This document shows positions 60,301-64,000 of a stretch of 64,000 bases of DNA, one piece after another. The stretch covers positions 2,790,342 to 2,854,341 of the forward strand of contig VWZW01004119.1 in the NCBI GenBank assembly GCA_013397115.1. Direction: 5' to 3'. Origin of the DNA: Edolisoma coerulescens. Lineage: Eukaryota > Chordata > Aves > Passeriformes > Campephagidae. The notes beneath the pieces are model-generated. The model was given only the letters and a program-made list of their open reading frames with translations. It was not told the origin of the DNA and did not search any database. Made by a program: the position numbers and the translations under genes. Position 1 is the stretch's first letter, and every line of letters starts with the position of its first letter.

Positions 60301-63300
60301 CAATTTTTAGATCCCATCTCTGACAATTGAAAAACTGGCTGGGATACAAAGACTAGATAGTACTGCTCACTGGCACCAGAAGTCCATTTTATTTAGAACA
60401 GGTTTTCATTGCCCTTCTCTTCCCCCCTCCAGCAACTGGAAACTTGTTTGGAAATCTGTAATTGTTTTGGCTTAAGACAGATTTTGTGCTCAGCGCCAGG
60501 CTTGGGACCCTGCTCAAAACTAAGCAAACTGCTGAATTATATGTGTCTTTGTGATAATAAGGTATTAATCCCCAAACTCCCTTGCTGCAAGCTGAACATC
60601 TCAGGATCCAGCCTGCAAGGCGTGATGTGATGTGCAGCCTTGTGCACCCAGCACAGGAGGCAGCAGCTGGTGGCTGTTAAACACTGTTCATATCTTTGAA
60701 TCCTGGCACTCCACACTCTCCTAAAGGGGAAGGTGTCCATGGTTTTTTGGTGGCTTTTAGCTGACACATTTCAGTGTATTTTGTGATGTCTTCCAGCCCA
60801 TGGAAGCACGTCTCTTGCTGCAGACTGTCTTTATCCGCCTAAGCGATCCAAGCCTCCAGGATTTTGCTCACTGTCCATCCTGTTCAGGGAAGCATTGCAG
60901 ATAAGAGCAGGACTGAGGTCTGGGGAATTATCGTCGCAGTTGGTTTTTTCAGGAGAAAATTCACTTGCCATAAAATTAGAACATCCCAGCTGAAAATGTA
61001 ACAGAGATTTTTCCCTACCCGTCCTCCCCGTTGGCAGCACTTCCAGGAAGCAGGCTTCATGGCTTCTTGGCATTGTTGGGGCCTGTCAGGCAAATTTCCC
61101 TTACAGGGGCACTGGGGACTAACCCAGGACTGACATATCTCCTGACCCTGGGGTATTTTGGGAAGCCCCACATTTCTGGTTCAAGGGTTCTGGTTTCTGT
61201 TGTCTGCTTCTGCTGTGGTTTAGGAGAATTTAAGGGCTCTTGAAAACATTTGGAAACGTTGAAACAGTGTGAGGTTTTGATGGTTGCAAGATGAAATATC
61301 TGAATTTTCATTTCTTATACAGTGGTGCCTCTCACTCCTCTTCCTCATTCAAAGTGAGTTGCTGCTTCTTCCTCTTGAGGCCAGGGAGTCTGGAGGCAGC
61401 GTCAGGGCAGAGTAATTTCTCAGGCTTTGCCAAAGTTGCAGCACCATGTTTTCTCCAAATCACTTGGATTTTAATTAATGTACTGCCTTTCTGCTAGTGC
61501 TGCCATCATTTGTATAGAAATGAACATTATGTTCAAGCATCCATAGTACACAAATGCCCACACCAGACCCTGTGAGGACCCTCCTAAATCTGTTATGTAA
61601 TATATAAACCCCAAGTTAGTGATCCCAAGAAGCCCTGAAAGCAGGGTTCATATTCTCAGTAACCCCTGCTGTGAGCAAGGAAAACAACTCTGACCCTCTT
61701 CACTCCCAAAATATCGAGGCACACAACAGCCAAGTCCCACCAGGCAGCCAGATACTTACAGGCACCCCGGTCTCCATGTGGCAGCACTGGTCCCTCTTCA
61801 GCCAATACAGAAGCATAAGGCAAATAAAAGTAGATTTTCTTCCAGGGATGAGGTAAGTTTGTAATGAGCACAGCTCTCTTTGGCACATCAGCAGTTTGTT
61901 GTGGTGATTTTCATATTGTGCCCTTCACTTCCCTGTTAAGCTGGTGCAATGTAGCCTTGATCATTGCAAGAAATGTCCTTTTGCCTTCTGGTGCAATTAA
62001 GACCAAGATTCATTGCTGGGTAGATTTGGCCTTTTCTGTCAGCGGCTGTGATTTGTACTTGTCATAGATTCCACTTTTTGTGACAGAAAGACACAGCCTG
62101 TAGCATTTAGAGAAATAAATTGGAACCTATGTTTCCCATATGTGAAAAACCAGAATCACCCAGCTCTGGCCTTTCCTCTGTGGGAGATGGGGGTATGGCC
62201 TTGGGAACTGCACATCTTAACTCCCAGGAATGTCCCCTGTGCATGTGTGCACTGTGGAGGCACAGAGCCTGGTTGGGGGTGAGGGGGCATTCCCTGCCTC
62301 ATTTTGCACTTCCCAGATCTTGCCCTGGGAATATTCAGGCACGGTGGCAGCAAATACACTCTGAGTAATTCAGGAGATGGATGGTGAGGCAGTAAGCAAA
62401 TTGCTGCAGTAACATGTACACTGCTTTCAAAGCATCCTGAATGGTCTATTAGGTGTAAAATTGGATTAGAGAGAGCAATTAAAATGGTAAACCTGTAAGG
62501 AAGAGTTGTATATTGTTGCTTTAAAACTAGAATTGACCACTTGAACACTATGTGTGGGCCACATCTCTTGCCTTTTATTGAGCCTAGAGGAATTTTAAAA
62601 TATTTCATTAGCATTAAACCTGATAGATTCTTTCCATTAAGCAAGGTGAAGCAAGTATAATGCAACATAGCTGGTGGCACTATAGTGGTGTGACTGCTAA
62701 AATATATAAGATGCTTCAGCTGGGGGCCCGTTGTGCCCAGTTCATATTTTGAAAAGGTTTGGAAGCTTCTCATTAAAGATAATGAGAGTTGCCAGGTGTC
62801 CAGCAGCTCATGAAATGAAGGACTGAGTCCAAATTATTTCAGTGATATCTTGTAAATGGATTTCTGTTGTCCTTCACACAGATTTCCAGTAAATAAGCCA
62901 ATGCTGGTTAACCAGACCTCTGATACTGTGAGCCATATATTTGAATAAACTCAGATATGTGGAATAATACATTAAATGTGAAATATATTTACTATGAATA
63001 TCCTACAGTTCATATAGGAGAGAGTTATGATCTTTTAAAGTTTACTGGATGAGAACAGCTTTTATCTCACAATTAATGGCTCTTACACATAAATTCATCT
63101 GAACACTAAATCTAAATTAGCTGCTGTTTGAGGTGATTACATGGCTTAATTTTTTTTCTTTCAACTGGACCATGCATTTCCCTGCAGCTTAGTTTGCTGA
63201 TGTTTGATTTGTGGTGATACAGATCATATACAAGCTGGCTTGTTGTTTTTAATGAACTGGATGTGTTGTGTAATAGAATTGCTAGGTTTGTGTTAAATTG

Positions 63301-64000
63301 CAGCTTTGGGACTCATTATTGTGAGATGTTATCTGCTTTGAACTGGCTTATTTTATCACAGAGAAAGAAATTGAATTTGCTTAAGATGGCAAATGCAGCA
63401 ATGGATGGGTTGGTTGGTGAGTGTTTTGGGGCACCCTGTTGAGCTGATATGTATTTTATCTGATCTAATTCACATTCTGCCCAGAAGATGCACACACACC
63501 CACACATATGTTGAAGTCCATATAAAAAAAGCCTAAAACAAACAATGTATTGCGGGATGGTTAAATTCTGCTTTTTAGCCATTGGTTTTTGACCATTTCA
63601 ACTGTAAATTCATGGGATCTTTTCCTCAGGGCATTTTTGTTCCAATTTTCTGTACTGTGCCTGCAGAAGCTAATGACGCATTTCTGCCTGCACATATTTA
63701 GCGTTTGCATGGACATATTTCAGCACTTGCACAGAAACACTTTGCAGGCATTGAAGTTTAAGTGTATGCAGCAGGATTAATTGTGTAAAACCCAGAAAAC
63801 TCTGTTTCCTGTGACAACTGCAGGTTTGGGAGATGAAGCCTCTGCGTGTCATTCTTGGCATTTCCGTTCCTTTGCAAAACACGTTGAGCTTTCAGCCTAA
63901 TGTAAGGATGATATATAGGAAAATTAAATAATTTTCTTTACTGTGGTAATTTTATCTGTTCTCTGCAACAGTGTATAAAAACACTGATTTGCATTGACAG
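57301..64000. other. Unique DNA, no gene recognised
   Basis: No repeat family is recognised beyond short simple repeats. A GC-richer patch lies at 58.6-58.9 kb. The longest open frame in the whole window (205 codons, minus strand, 62156-62773) is here; it is discussed as a finding and not called a gene. An exon-like interval with good splice signals lies at 61802-61852. A short CA-rich run is near 63490-63505. Confidence 0.6.
57786..57805. repeat. Perfect 20-bp palindrome
   Basis: AATATAATCATGATTATATT equals its own reverse complement, with the axis at CATG. It has no loop, so it is a true palindrome. AT-rich palindromes arise by chance more often than GC-rich ones, but 20 bp without mismatch is long for one site. 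Confidence 0.95.

Noticed and set aside
1..64000. CRISPR array, operon, phage or bacterial system
   Set aside because: No direct repeats with regular spacers, no compact coding layout and clear vertebrate repeats; the window is not prokaryotic.
1..64000. Mitochondrial insertion, satellite array or rRNA
   Set aside because: No matching sequence or long tandem periodicity was seen on reading.

Overview
The window looks like a stretch of bird nuclear DNA that holds no recognisable gene. The avian call rests on interspersed repeats. There is a CR1 LINE 3' end at about 56.8-57.3 kb and an older, inverted CR1 fragment at about 54.7-54.9 kb. There are three LTR pieces of endogenous-retrovirus type at about 16.46, 33.1-33.3 and 41.0-41.3 kb. 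There are also traces of very old amniote/sauropsid repeats, the clearest being a MIR-type SINE at about 9.9 kb. The low repeat density, AT-rich single-copy background and scarcity of CpG fit a gene desert or a very long intron on a bird macrochromosome. The species cannot be read from the sequence.

No open reading frame resembles a protein family I know. The longest (205, 193, 159 and 158 codons, all on the minus strand) have no recognisable domain, and their composition follows the local base content. I therefore report no CDS. I saw no tRNA, rRNA, known microRNA, CRISPR array, operon or CpG-island promoter.

Layout: 1-9.9 kb is unique AT-rich DNA. 9.9-16.5 kb is unique DNA with three fossil SINE-like remnants and a scrap of ERVL-type LTR. 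16.5-33.1 kb is unique DNA with an AT microsatellite, a pyrimidine tract and a GC-richer patch at 22.5-23.0 kb. 33.1-41.3 kb holds an avian LTR fragment, a 38-base poly(A) run, a perfect 17-bp hairpin and a compact minus-strand solo-LTR-like element. 41.3-54.7 kb is unique, with CpG- or GC-enriched patches at 50.6-51.3 and 52.6-53.0 kb. 54.7-57.3 kb holds the CR1 copies. 57.3-64 kb is again unique.

The items most worth checking are the CpG-retaining LTR whose outer end forms a perfect 15-bp hairpin, the separate 17-bp hairpin 0.95 kb away, two junctions resembling recursive (zero-length-exon) splice sites, and a few candidate exons with good splice signals. I found no evidence of a new multi-gene biological system.
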